Source: Kiloniellales bacterium (lineage in GTDB: Bacteria > Pseudomonadota > Alphaproteobacteria > Kiloniellales > JAKSDN01). Taken from it: a DNA stretch of 37,610 bases. The translations under genes were made by a program, and so were the position numbers. This document shows, in pieces, positions 6,359 to 14,323 of the stretch; position 1 is the first letter of the stretch; each line of letters starts with the position of its first letter. The notes beneath the pieces were generated by a model that searched no databases, had not been told where the DNA came from, and was given only the letters and a program-made list of their open reading frames with translations. The stretch lies in NCBI GenBank assembly GCA_028280455.1, contig JANQLT010000162.1:1-37610 (forward strand). The letters run 5' to 3'.

Positions 6359-7612
6359 GTGCCGGTGATCCTGCCTAGCGAGCTGCCCGCCCGCCGGACC
6401 CTCTTGAGCGAGGGTGTCGAGGTCTTGAGCCCGGACAGGGCAAGCCATCTGCAGCCGCAAGCGCTGCGCATCGGCCTGCTGAACCTGATGCCCACCAAGG
6501 CGAAGACGGAAACGCAGATCGCGCGCCTGCTCGGCGTCACGCCGCAGCGGATCGATCTCACGCTCTTCGTGCCGGACAGCTATCGGCCGAAGACCACGCC
6601 GTCGCGGCACATGACCGCCTTCTACCGGCGCTTCTCGCAGATCCGCGCACAGCGCTTCGACGGGCTGATCGTGACCGGGGCACCGGTCGAGACACTGCCC
6701 TTCGAGGCGGTCAGCTACTGGCAAGAGCTGACCGAGATCCTGGACTGGAGCCGGAGCCACGTGCGGCGCAGCTTCTACATCTGCTGGGCGGCACAAGCGG
6801 CCTTGCAGCACTTTCACGGCGTGCCCAAGCACGGCCTCGCCGACAAGCTGTTCGGCGTCTTCCCCCATCGGGTCGTCAAGGCCGATTCCGACATCCTGCG
6901 CGGCTTCGGCGACCGCTTCACGATTCCGGTGTCGCGCCACAGCGAGGTTCGCGCCGCGGATCTGCCGCCCGGTCGCGGTCTCGACATCCTCGCCGAATCG
7001 GCCGAAGCGGGACTCAGTCTGCTCGAGGAGCGCGACCGCGGCGCGACCTACATGTTCGACCACCTCGAATACGACAGCGACAGCTTGCAGGACGAGTACA
7101 AGCGCGACCGCGCGGCCGGCAAGCCGATCGCCCTGCCGTCGAACTATTTCCCGGACGACGACGACAGCCGACCGCCCTGCAACGGCTGGCATGGCCACGG
7201 CGTGCTGCTGTTCCGCAACTGGATCGACGGCGTCGCCCGCGCGGCGGCCAACGACGGCCCGGATGATCCAGCCTTGCGCTGGCTCGTCGCCGACCGCGAC
7301 CGGCCCTCGGCCCCGGACGAGACGACCAGCGAGTTCCGGATCGAGGTGGATGCCATCTCGGAGGCCAGGCCGGCGGTCCTTCGAACCCTTGCCGACTTCC
7401 GACTCGCGCCGCTGACGCTCGACCGGGAGGGGCCCGGCACCGAAAGCGCGGCGATCCTGCTGCGCCTCGAAGGGATGGATCAGCAGCGCGCTCAGAGCGT
7501 CGCCAGAGCGCTGCTCCGTTGCCGGGGCGTCAGCCGCGTCGCCTGCCGCCAGGGCGAGGTCTTCGGCGGCGCTTTCCGGGCGACCGGGCGCCGAGACGGC
7601 CTACCTTGTTAG
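6359..7612 (+). CDS. metA: MetA-type homoserine O-acyltransferase (predicted acetyl-CoA specific) with C-terminal extension
   Basis: Residues 1-300 form a full MetA: Cys142 in FYICWAAQ, His235 and Glu237 in YMFDHLEYD match the catalytic triad. Position 111 is Glu (GAPVE), the residue associated with acetyl-CoA use; succinyl-CoA enzymes carry Gly there. It would acylate homoserine for methionine synthesis. It is 417 residues long, about 105 more than E. coli MetA. The extra part (about 320-400, with ILLRLEGMD, a helix, then VSRVACRQ) looks like an ACT-type beta-alpha-beta unit and could be regulatory. The start is GTG at 6359, 36 bp after the previous stop. Family names vary (metA, metAA). Confidence 0.9.
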   Translation: MPVILPSELPARRTLLSEGVEVLSPDRASHLQPQALRIGLLNLMPTKAKTETQIARLLGVTPQRIDLTLFVPDSYRPKTTPSRHMTAFYRRFSQIRAQRFDGLIVTGAPVETLPFEAVSYWQELTEILDWSRSHVRRSFYICWAAQAALQHFHGVPKHGLADKLFGVFPHRVVKADSDILRGFGDRFTIPVSRHSEVRAADLPPGRGLDILAESAEAGLSLLEERDRGATYMFDHLEYDSDSLQDEYKRDRAAGKPIALPSNYFPDDDDSRPPCNGWHGHGVLLFRNWIDGVARAAANDGPDDPALRWLVADRDRPSAPDETTSEFRIEVDAISEARPAVLRTLADFRLAPLTLDREGPGTESAAILLRLEGMDQQRAQSVARALLRCRGVSRVACRQGEVFGGAFRATGRRDGLPC

Positions 7613-7660
7613 ACGACCGGGCGAGGTCGTAGACTGCGCCCTGGCTAAGAACGAGGGGCA

Positions 7661-8737
7661 ATGAAAATGGCCATCGCCAAGGCTAATCCCTTCCTGCGCG
7701 ATCTCTCGGCCGAGGCCGAGAGCCGCGTAGCGGCGCCGGGCACGCTGGGCGCCTATCCGCAGCTCCGCATGCGGCGCAACCGGAGCGACGCCTGGACCCG
7801 CCGCCTGGTGGCCGAGAGCAGGCTGGGCGCCGAGGACTTCATCTGGCCGCTCTTCGTCCAGGAGCAGGACGGCCTGGCGCCCATCGAGGCCATGCCGGGC
7901 GCCTTCCGCCACGGCTTGGACCGGCTGGTCGACGCGGTCGGCCGGGCGGCCGATCTCGGCGTCCCGGCGGTCGCGCTGTTCCCCTACCTGGACAGCGACG
8001 TCAAGACCAGCGACTGCGCCGAGGCCTACAACCCGGAGAACCTGGTTTGCCGGGCCGTGCGGAGGGTCAAGGCGGCGCATCCGGACATCGGCGTGGTCTG
8101 CGACGTCGCCTTGGACCCCTTCAACGCCGACGGCCACGACGGCCTGGTGCGCGACGGCATCATCCTCAACGACGAGACCGTCGAGATCCTGATCAAGCAG
8201 GCGCTGGTGCAGGCCGAGGCCGGCTGCGACGTGCTGGCGCCCTCGGACATGATGGACGGCCGGGTCGGCGCGATCCGCGTCGGTCTCGACGAGGCCGGCT
8301 ACACGGACCGCAAGATCCTGTCCTATGCCGCCAAGTACGCCTCGGGTCTCTACCAGCCCTTCCGCGACGCCGTCGGCTCCGGCGGCTTCCTGGTCGGCGA
8401 CAAGAAGACCTACCAGATGGACCCGGCGAACAGCGACGAGGCCCTGCGCGAGGTCGCCCTCGACATCGCCGAGGGCGCCGACATGGTGATGATCAAGCCG
8501 GGCCTGCCCTACCTCGACATCATCCGCCGGGTGAAGAGCCGCTTCGGCGTGCCGACCGTCGCCTATCACGTCAGCGGCGAGTACGCGATGGTCAAGGCCG
8601 CCGCCGAGCGCGGCTGGCTGGACGGCGACAAGGTCATGCTGGAATGCCTCCTGGCCTTCAAGCGCGCCGGGGCCGACGCGATCCTCAGCTACGCCGCCCT
8701 CGAGGCCGTCGAGCACTTGAACCGGGCGAACAATTGA
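7661..8737 (+). CDS. hemB: Delta-aminolevulinic acid dehydratase (porphobilinogen synthase)
   Basis: This 358-residue enzyme joins two 5-aminolevulinate molecules into porphobilinogen for haem, chlorophyll and corrin synthesis in the cytosol. The two Schiff-base lysines are seen as K225 (SYAAKYASG) and K279 (MVMIKPGLPYLD). The metal-site loop reads DVALDPFNADGHDG: the cysteines of the zinc enzymes are replaced by Asp, which marks the Mg-dependent alphaproteobacterial type. The ATG at 7661 follows a GAGGGG box; a second ATG at 7667 is possible. The 3' end, including the TGA stop, is part of a 17-bp repeat array. Confidence 0.96.
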   Translation: MKMAIAKANPFLRDLSAEAESRVAAPGTLGAYPQLRMRRNRSDAWTRRLVAESRLGAEDFIWPLFVQEQDGLAPIEAMPGAFRHGLDRLVDAVGRAADLGVPAVALFPYLDSDVKTSDCAEAYNPENLVCRAVRRVKAAHPDIGVVCDVALDPFNADGHDGLVRDGIILNDETVEILIKQALVQAEAGCDVLAPSDMMDGRVGAIRVGLDEAGYTDRKILSYAAKYASGLYQPFRDAVGSGGFLVGDKKTYQMDPANSDEALREVALDIAEGADMVMIKPGLPYLDIIRRVKSRFGVPTVAYHVSGEYAMVKAAAERGWLDGDKVMLECLLAFKRAGADAILSYAALEAVEHLNRANN

Positions 8738-8773
8738 AAGGCCCGAACAATTGAAACAGGCGAACAATTGAAA
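8710..8773. repeat. 17-bp tandem repeats spanning the hemB stop
   Basis: CGAACAATTGAAA occurs at 8727, 8744 and 8761 with an exact 17-bp period. A diverged copy, CGAGCACTTGAAC, lies at 8710 inside the last hemB codons. The TGA stop of hemB is in the first good copy, so the array looks like repeated slippage of the gene end. Each unit carries the palindrome CAATTG. Confidence 0.88.
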
Positions 8774-9087
8774 CCGGCCTGATCCGCCGCGCTCCCTTTA
8801 CAAGCGCCGAGAGCGGTCTCACATCGGTACAGGACTGAGCGGCTAGCCAGGACGGCTGTCACAGTCGGTCTAGGGAGGGATGGCGGCCGCGCGACCGCGC
8901 GGGCGCGCGCGTCCCTCACCCGACGTCCGGCTGGATCCGATCGAGCGACTCGAGCGCGTGCGGAATCACACAGTCGGGCCGGCGCAGGCAGTGCTTAAAC
9001 CCGGTAGCGATCCCGCACCCTTCCCGACCCGCTCTCGGGGCGCCGGCCGCGCACCGCGGCTTGGCGCCCGGCTTGGAGGACACGACC
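8774..9087. other. Intergenic region hemB-prx
   Basis: About 310 bp without a convincing gene. It holds GC-rich hairpin-forming sequence around 8880-8915 (GCGCGACCGCGCGGGCGCGCGCG). A minus-strand frame ends at 8916, but its only ATG start lies inside prx, so it is not called. The promoter of the oxidative-stress operon starting at 9088 should lie here, but no clear -35/-10 pair is visible. Confidence 0.5.
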
Positions 9088-9768
9088 ATGGCGCTGCAGT
9101 TGGGCGACACGGCCCCCAACTTCACCCAGCTCTCGACCGAGGGCCCGATCGATCTCTACCAGTACGCCGGCCGAAGCTGGCTGCTGCTGTTCTCGCATCC
9201 GCGCGACTTCACGCCGGTCTGCACCACCGAGCTCGGCACGGTGGCGCGCCTCAAGCCGGCCTTCGAGCGGCGCGACGTCCGGGTCGTCGGCCTCAGCGTC
9301 GACCCGATCGAGGACCACCGCGGCTGGGCGGCGGACGTCGCCGAGACCCAGGGCACCGAGATCAACTTCCCGATCGTCGCCGACCAGGACCGCAAGGTCG
9401 CCGACCTCTACGGCATGATCCACCCGAACGCCGCCGCCGACGACGACCACGACATGACCGTGCGCTCGGTCTTCGTCATCGACCCGGCCAAGATGATCCG
9501 CCTGATCCTGACCTACCCGACCAGCACCGGCCGCAACTTCGAGGAGATCCTGCGGGCCATCGACTCGATCCAGCTCACCGACCGGCACAAGGTGGCGACG
9601 CCGGCCGATTGGCGGCCGGGCGAGGACTGCATCATCCTGCCCTCGGTCAGCGACGGCGAGGCGCGCGACCTCTTCCCCGCCGGCTGGACGGCGCTCAAGC
9701 CCTACCTGCGGCTGGTCAAGGACCCGAGCGCCCGGCAGGACGAGCCGAGCCCTGACGCCGGCGCCTGA
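9088..9768 (+). CDS. 1-Cys peroxiredoxin (AhpC/TSA, Prx6 group)
   Basis: This 226-residue peroxiredoxin reduces hydrogen peroxide and organic peroxides. The peroxidatic cysteine is C45 in HPRDFTPVCTTELG. The C-terminal domain with HKVATPADWRPGEDCIILPSVSD is characteristic of the Prx6 subfamily, which resolves its sulfenic acid with an outside thiol. The ATG at 9088 is chosen over the in-frame TTG at 9061 because GGAGGA lies 7 bp upstream and family N-termini start with this Met (ALQLGDTAPNF). It leads an apparent operon, overlapping the kinase gene and followed by a redoxin-dioxygenase fusion. Confidence 0.95.
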   Translation: MALQLGDTAPNFTQLSTEGPIDLYQYAGRSWLLLFSHPRDFTPVCTTELGTVARLKPAFERRDVRVVGLSVDPIEDHRGWAADVAETQGTEINFPIVADQDRKVADLYGMIHPNAAADDDHDMTVRSVFVIDPAKMIRLILTYPTSTGRNFEEILRAIDSIQLTDRHKVATPADWRPGEDCIILPSVSDGEARDLFPAGWTALKPYLRLVKDPSARQDEPSPDAGA

Positions 9769-10582
9769 CCGCTTCCTGGCGCGCTGGTCGCTGACGCCCG
9801 AGGGCGGGGCGATCGAGGGCGCGGCGATCGAGACGCCGACCAGCCTGCTGCTGCCGGTCCGAAGCCCGCAGGGGCCGGCGATGCTCAAGCTCTTGAAGCC
9901 GGAGAGCGACGAGGCCGGCGCGGCGGCGCTGCTGCGCTACTACGACGGCCGCGGCGCCGTGCGCCTCTACGCGGCCGAGGCGGACGCGCAGCTCCTGGAG
10001 CGCGCGACGGGCCCGCGCTCGCTGACGGCCATGGCGCTGTCCGGGGGCGACGAGGAGGCGGCGGGCATCCTGGCCGACGTCGTGGAGCGTTTGCATGCCG
10101 AGCATGGCCGGCCGCCGCCCCTCGATCTGGAGCCCTTGGACACGCGCTTCCGCGCCCTCTTCGAGCAGGCCGACGACACGCCGCTGCTCGGCCGCTGCGC
10201 CGCGGTCGCCCGGCGCCTGCTCGCTACGGAAGGCGAGCGCGTGCCGCTGCACGGCGACCTGCACCACGGCAACGTTCTCGACAGCGGGCCGCGGGGCTGG
10301 CTGGCGATCGATCCCAAGGCGCTGCGCGGCGAGCCGACCTACGAGGTCGCCAATCTGCTGCGCAACCCCGCGCCCCACGCCACCCTGGTCCAGGACCGCG
10401 CGCGGATGGCCCGGCTCGCCGGCTTCTATGCCGGGCGGCTCGGCCTTGAGCGCCAGAGGGTCCTCGACTTCGCCTTCGCCCATGCCGGCCTCTCGGCCGC
10501 CTGGGACATTGAGGATGGCGTCGATTCGGGCTACAGCCTGAGCTGTGCCGACCTGCTGTCGACGTTGGCCGACGCGGCTTAG
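9752..10582 (+). CDS. Aminoglycoside/hydroxyurea-type kinase (StrB/HUR-like), non-ATG start likely
   Basis: This is a small-molecule phosphotransferase of the APH(6)/hydroxyurea-kinase family. It has the catalytic loop LHGDLHHGNVL, the metal-binding IDPKALRGEPTYEVAN and the C-terminal AFAHAGLSAAWDIEDG, all aligning with StrB. The first ATG in frame is at 9881, but StrB-like sequence (RFLARWSLTPEGG...TSLLLPVRSPQGPAMLKLLKP, split here) continues upstream to about 9770. No ATG, GTG or TTG exists in frame between 9602 and 9881. I therefore place the start at CTG 9752, inside the end of prx, behind AGGACGAG; the minimal version would be 9881-10582. Chromosomal homologues are not evidence of resistance. 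The physiological substrate is unknown. Confidence 0.72.
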   Translation: MTPAPDRFLARWSLTPEGGAIEGAAIETPTSLLLPVRSPQGPAMLKLLKPESDEAGAAALLRYYDGRGAVRLYAAEADAQLLERATGPRSLTAMALSGGDEEAAGILADVVERLHAEHGRPPPLDLEPLDTRFRALFEQADDTPLLGRCAAVARRLLATEGERVPLHGDLHHGNVLDSGPRGWLAIDPKALRGEPTYEVANLLRNPAPHATLVQDRARMARLAGFYAGRLGLERQRVLDFAFAHAGLSAAWDIEDGVDSGYSLSCADLLSTLADAA

Positions 10583-10604
10583 GGTGGATCGAGGAGCGCA
10601 GAGG

Positions 10605-11684
10605 GTGGTGCAACAGCTTTCCCCGGGCGACAAGCTGCCGAACTTCGCGCTGCCGGACCAGGCCGGCGCGACGCGCAACTTCTACAACGAGGTCAAGGGC
10701 GGGCCGATCCTGCTCGCCGTCTGCGACGGCAGCGAGCCGGCCGGCGGCGACGCGCCCCTGGCGGCTTTGCAGGCGGCAGCCGAGGGCCTCGCCGGCGAGG
10801 GCGCGCAGCTCTTCGGCCTGATCGCGGGCGGCCCCGAGGCCGGCGCCGCGCGGGCCAAGCGGCTCGGCCTCGGCTTCCCGCTCTTCGCCGACGCCCAGGG
10901 CGTCGCCGTGCCGCACCTGCTGGCGCCGGCCGGCGCCAACGAGGCCGCCGCGCCGGCGCGTCTCTACCTGCTCGACCCGAACCAGCGGATCCTCTCGATC
11001 CTGTTCTTCGACGAGGCCGACGCCTGGCTGACCACGACCCGCGCGGCGCTCGCCGCCTTCCGCGCCGGCGAGAGCGCCGGCCTGGTGCTCGACTGCGCGC
11101 CGCCGGTGCTGATCCTGCCGCGGCTCTTCGAGCCGGCGTTCTGCGCCGAGCTGATCGAGACCTGGCACAGCAAGGGCCACCGCGAGGGCAGCCTCTCGAC
11201 CGGCGAGGGCAACGTCTACGCGCCCGATTCCAAGAAGAACCGCGAACACCTGGTCAAGGACGTCGAGCAGAACAAGCGGATCTCCTTCACCCTGGCCCGC
11301 CGGGTCGGCCCGGAGCTGGCCAAGGTCTTCAACGACCCCCGGCCCTTCCGCTTCGAGGGCCACATCGTGCTCTGCTACGTCGACGAGCGGCGCGACTTCT
11401 TCGCCCTGCACCGCGACAACCTGCGCCAGACCGACCGCCGCCGCTACGCGATCTCGCTCAACCTGAACGACGACTTCGAGGGCGGCGAGCTGGTCTTCCC
11501 CGAATACGGCCCGCACCGCTACAAGCCCCCGGCCGGCGCCGGCCTGATCTTCTCCGGCAACCTGCTGCACGAAGCCCTCCCCGTCACCCGCGGCACCCGC
11601 TTCGCCCTGGTCACCTTCTTCTGCGACGCCGACCAGCCCGATGCGCGCGTGCCGGCGGACAGGCGAAGGCAGATGGCGGTTTAG
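10605..11684 (+). CDS. Redoxin-like / 2OG-Fe(II) dioxygenase fusion
   Basis: This two-domain protein has about 359 residues. The N-terminal 150 (LSPGDKLPNFALPDQAG...) follow the AhpC/TSA fold but lack the usual TxxC peroxidatic motif (AVCDGSEPAGGDAPL instead). The C-terminal 200 form a prolyl-hydroxylase-like oxygenase: iron ligands His269 and Asp271 (ALHRDN) and His322 (LLHEALP), with Arg332 (GTRFAL) to bind 2-oxoglutarate. It would hydroxylate an unknown substrate, perhaps guided by the redoxin domain. The start is GTG 10605 (or 10608) behind GAGGAG at 10591; upstream in-frame sequence overlaps the kinase gene. It lies 22 bp after the kinase stop, in the prx operon. Confidence 0.85.
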   Translation: MVQQLSPGDKLPNFALPDQAGATRNFYNEVKGGPILLAVCDGSEPAGGDAPLAALQAAAEGLAGEGAQLFGLIAGGPEAGAARAKRLGLGFPLFADAQGVAVPHLLAPAGANEAAAPARLYLLDPNQRILSILFFDEADAWLTTTRAALAAFRAGESAGLVLDCAPPVLILPRLFEPAFCAELIETWHSKGHREGSLSTGEGNVYAPDSKKNREHLVKDVEQNKRISFTLARRVGPELAKVFNDPRPFRFEGHIVLCYVDERRDFFALHRDNLRQTDRRRYAISLNLNDDFEGGELVFPEYGPHRYKPPAGAGLIFSGNLLHEALPVTRGTRFALVTFFCDADQPDARVPADRRRQMAV

Positions 11685-11722
11685 GAGTCGGCGCTCGGCA
11701 ACGGCGCGCCTCTCCTCCCCAT

Positions 11723-11762
11723 GTCATCCTCGGGCGCAGCGAAGCGAAGACCCGTGGATGAC
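11723..11762. repeat. REP-like palindrome
   Basis: GTCATCCTCGGG (11723-11734) and CCCGTGGATGAC (11751-11762) form a 12-bp inverted repeat with one mismatch. It lies between convergent genes. The GTCA...CGGG ends resemble the palindromes at 25084-25198, so it may belong to the same dispersed repeat class. Confidence 0.6.
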
Positions 11763-11804
11763 CAGAGAAGATGGCCGTGACCGCAGGCCACAGTCCGGGG
11801 GCGT

Positions 11805-12857
11805 TCAAGCCGCGTCGCTCCGCCCCCCGCTCACCCGCTTGGCAAAGGCCAGCGCGCAGCGGTCGTGCCAGCGGAGGGGGCTGCCGCGGCCGTGGAAGCC
11901 GACGTGGCCGCCGGAGTCCGGGAGGATCGGGCGGACGGCCGGGGTCAGGCGCCAGTTGAAATCGAGATAGCTCTGGATCGGGATCCAGGGGTCGTTGCGG
12001 GCGGTGACGATCAGGGTCGGCGGCTTGATAGCGGTCAGGTAGCGCAGGGCGCTGCAGCGGGCGTAGTAGTCGTCGACGTCGCGGAAGCCGTTGCGCGGCA
12101 CGGTGAAGCGGGCGTCGAAGTCGCGCACGGACTCGACGGCGGCGACGCTGCGGCGCTCCTCCGCACTGAGGGAGTCGTCGGCGGCGGCCAGGGCCTCGTT
12201 GCGCATGCGCCGGATCATGTAGCTGTGGTAGACGCCGTTGCGCGGCGACATCAGGCAGCGCTGGGCCGCCGCCAGGTCGATCGGCACCGAGACCGCGACG
12301 GCGCCGCGGATCGGGAAGTCGCCGCCGTGCTCGGCCAGGAACTTGAGCAGCATGTTGCCGCCTAGCGAGTAGCCGACCAGCAGCAGGCCGCGGCGCAGGG
12401 CGCCCATGACCAGGTCGTCGAGGGCGTTGAGGGCGTCGCGCAGGTCCTCGGCACGGCCGGCGTGGTACTGCTGCCGGCAGCTCTGCCGCGAGGGGCCGGC
12501 GCCGCGCAGGTTGAGGCGCAGCACCGGGTGGCCGGCCTCCAGGAAGGCGCCGGCGCTGTCGAGCATGTAGCTGCTGTCCTCGCAGCCGGTCAGGCCGTGG
12601 ACGAGGACCACCAGGGGCGCCGCACCGATCCGCTTCTCGGCCTGCAGGCTCGCCGCCAGGCGGTCGCCGCTGCCGTCGGCCATGGCCAGCCAGAGCCGCT
12701 TGGCCGGCCAGGCCGAGAGGTCGCGGCGCCGGCGCACCAGATAGGCCCGCAAGGTCTGGAGGTCGCCGCCATACCAGGGAAAGCGCGCCCGAAAGGGCGG
12801 TGGCAGCTCGAAATCCTCGGCCCGCAACCCTGTCCTCTCCCCAAGTCCCCAAGCCAT
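11805..12857 (-). CDS. Alpha/beta hydrolase, YheT-like
   Basis: This 350-residue hydrolase is of the YheT/UPF0017 group (COG0429 type). VVLVHGLTGCEDSSYM supplies the oxyanion region, GYSLGGN carries the nucleophilic Ser, NDPWIP the likely acid, and GGHVGFHG the His. The N-terminal RARFPWYGGDLQTLRAYL is the hallmark of this group. These are carboxylesterase-like enzymes of uncertain substrate, probably lipid or aryl esters. The ATG at 12857 is preferred; the frame stays open upstream to 13085, but that part overlaps hairpins and lacks homology character. No Shine-Dalgarno sequence is evident at 12857, so the start is uncertain. Confidence 0.85.
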   Translation of the reverse strand: MAWGLGERTGLRAEDFELPPPFRARFPWYGGDLQTLRAYLVRRRRDLSAWPAKRLWLAMADGSGDRLAASLQAEKRIGAAPLVVLVHGLTGCEDSSYMLDSAGAFLEAGHPVLRLNLRGAGPSRQSCRQQYHAGRAEDLRDALNALDDLVMGALRRGLLLVGYSLGGNMLLKFLAEHGGDFPIRGAVAVSVPIDLAAAQRCLMSPRNGVYHSYMIRRMRNEALAAADDSLSAEERRSVAAVESVRDFDARFTVPRNGFRDVDDYYARCSALRYLTAIKPPTLIVTARNDPWIPIQSYLDFNWRLTPAVRPILPDSGGHVGFHGRGSPLRWHDRCALAFAKRVSGGRSDAA

Positions 12858-13456
12858 GACCCGCGCGCGGGCGGCGCCCGCCGGAGGCCCGGATCGGATC
12901 CGGGCCCCAAGAGATCTTACGTCGCCGGACGGAGTCAGGTTTAGAGGCCAAAGCAGGGGGTTGCTTTGGCCTCTAAGGGGATCTGCTCTTGGCAACCCGT
13001 CGAGCCGACCCCCGGCTTGCCCCTCCGAATCAGGATCCGGAGATGCGCGCCCGAATGAGCCGACGGCCGGCTCGACGAGTTCCATACACGCGCGAAACGC
13101 GTGAAGCTTGGGATTTGGGTCTCGGGTCTCTCCCTAGTCGTTTTGACTGGGTGCGGGGCCGGGCTCTGTCCCAAGACCCGACCCCGCTTCGGCTACCTGG
13201 GATAGGTATATAGGTATATATCGGGAGAATCATAACAAGACGTTAAGAGCCGCAGAATCTTTTTCAACTTTCACTTGTCACCCGGGAAGCCCCGCTGGTA
13301 GTGCAATCCAGCCGGCCGCTCAACCGGTGGGACAGCGCCGTAAATCGGCCCTGGGACACAAACCGCGCGCGCGGGTCGCGCCTCAAGCCTGCGCCGAGGT
13401 CACGACTATCGGGATAAGATGGCTGTCGAGGCTCTTCCCGGCCCCCGGTTCCGGCG
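12858..13456. other. Hairpin-rich non-coding stretch between two hydrolase genes
   Basis: About 600 bp with no convincing gene. It contains a 15-bp perfect inverted repeat (12941-12976), a wider pair CGTCGAGCCG/CGGCTCGACG (12998-13007, 13069-13078), and an 11-bp one-mismatch stem (13153-13187). There is also an AT-rich segment with direct repeats TAGGTATA (13203-13218). A TTGACT box at 13143 has no clear -10. It could hold promoters, terminators or a structured RNA. Confidence 0.5.
12941..12976. repeat. Perfect 15-bp inverted repeat
   Basis: TTAGAGGCCAAAGCA (12941-12955) is exactly complementary to TGCTTTGGCCTCTAA (12962-12976) around a 6-base GGGGGT loop. There is no T-run on either side, so an intrinsic terminator is not clear. 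It may be an operator or RNA hairpin upstream of the YheT-like gene. Confidence 0.8.
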
Positions 13457-14323
13457 TCAGGCCGCGAGGAAGTCCCGCACCACGGCAATCTGATCGGGCG
13501 CCATCAGGGCCGGCGCATGCCCGCAGCCGGGGATCTCGACCAGCGCGGCCTCGGGGCCGCGCCGGGTCATCTCGGCCGCGGTCTCGGGCAGCAGCAGGTC
13601 TGAGTCCGCGCCGCGCAGCACCAGGGTCGGGCAGGAGACGGCGTCCCAGACCGGCCAGAGGAGCACGTCGTCGACCGGCTGGCCGACGAACGGCCGGCGG
13701 ATCTCCGGGTCATAGCGGAACGCGAAGCCGCCCTCGGCGGCGACCACCGAGTGCTCGGCGAGATGCCGCCACTGCGCGTCGCTCAGGTCGCCGAAGGGCG
13801 CGTGGATCTCGCGCAGATGCGCCTCGGCCTCGTCCAGCGAGGCGAAGCGCGGCGGCCGGGCGGTCAGGTAGCCGGCGATGCGCTGCAGGGCGGCCTTGGG
13901 AATGAAGGGGCCGACATCGTTGATCACCAGGCGGCCGACCGGGTTGCCGGGCGTGGCCGCCAGCATCATGCCGATCAGCCCGCCCATCGAGGTGCCGAGC
14001 CAGTCGACCCGCTCGGCGCCGATCCGGGCCAGGAGCGCGTTCACGTCGGCCAGGTATTGCTGATAGTCGTAGCCGGCCGGGTCGGCCAGCCAGGCACTGC
14101 GGCCGCGGCCGACGACGTCGGCGCAGACCACGCGCCAGCCCTGCCCGGCCAGCGCGGCGGCGAGCACGTCGAAATCGCGGGCGTTGCGGGTCAGGCCGTG
14201 GACGCAGACGAGCGTCCGCTCGGCCTTCGGATCGCCCCAGTCGAGATAGGCCAGGCGGTGAAAGCCGCCGGCCGAGAGGCCGAGCAGAGCACCTTCGCGG
14301 GACGTCACGGCGTGCGATGTCAC
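13457..14323 (-). CDS. Alpha/beta hydrolase
   Basis: This 288-residue alpha/beta-fold hydrolase has the oxyanion segment CVHGLTRNARDFD, the nucleophile elbow GTSMGGLIG, an acidic residue in LRGADSDLL, and the C-terminal His in GCGHAPALM. The start is GTG at 14323, and its first bases overlap the stop of the upstream decarboxylase (GTGA), which implies translational coupling. It is the third gene of the malonyl-CoA decarboxylase operon. The substrate is not predictable. It could be a thioesterase, an ester hydrolase or a C-C hydrolase acting near malonyl-CoA or amine metabolism. Confidence 0.87.
   Translation of the reverse strand: MTSHAVTSREGALLGLSAGGFHRLAYLDWGDPKAERTLVCVHGLTRNARDFDVLAAALAGQGWRVVCADVVGRGRSAWLADPAGYDYQQYLADVNALLARIGAERVDWLGTSMGGLIGMMLAATPGNPVGRLVINDVGPFIPKAALQRIAGYLTARPPRFASLDEAEAHLREIHAPFGDLSDAQWRHLAEHSVVAAEGGFAFRYDPEIRRPFVGQPVDDVLLWPVWDAVSCPTLVLRGADSDLLLPETAAEMTRRGPEAALVEIPGCGHAPALMAPDQIAVVRDFLAA

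Noticed and set aside
8710-8773. Possible origin-type iterons
   Set aside because: Only four short units, one of them coding, with no DnaA-box cluster or replication gene nearby.
8916-9125. Small minus-strand frame between hemB and prx
   Set aside because: Its C-terminal portion looks protein-like (CVIPHALESLDRI), but the only ATG lies inside prx and no ribosome site or homologue is recognised.
10545-10604. Upstream extension of the redoxin-dioxygenase frame
   Set aside because: The extra residues overlap the end of the kinase gene and show no domain character. The GTG at 10605 has a clear GAGGAG site.
13143-13218. Promoter from TTGACT at 13143
   Set aside because: No -10 element at proper spacing, and no downstream plus-strand gene to serve.
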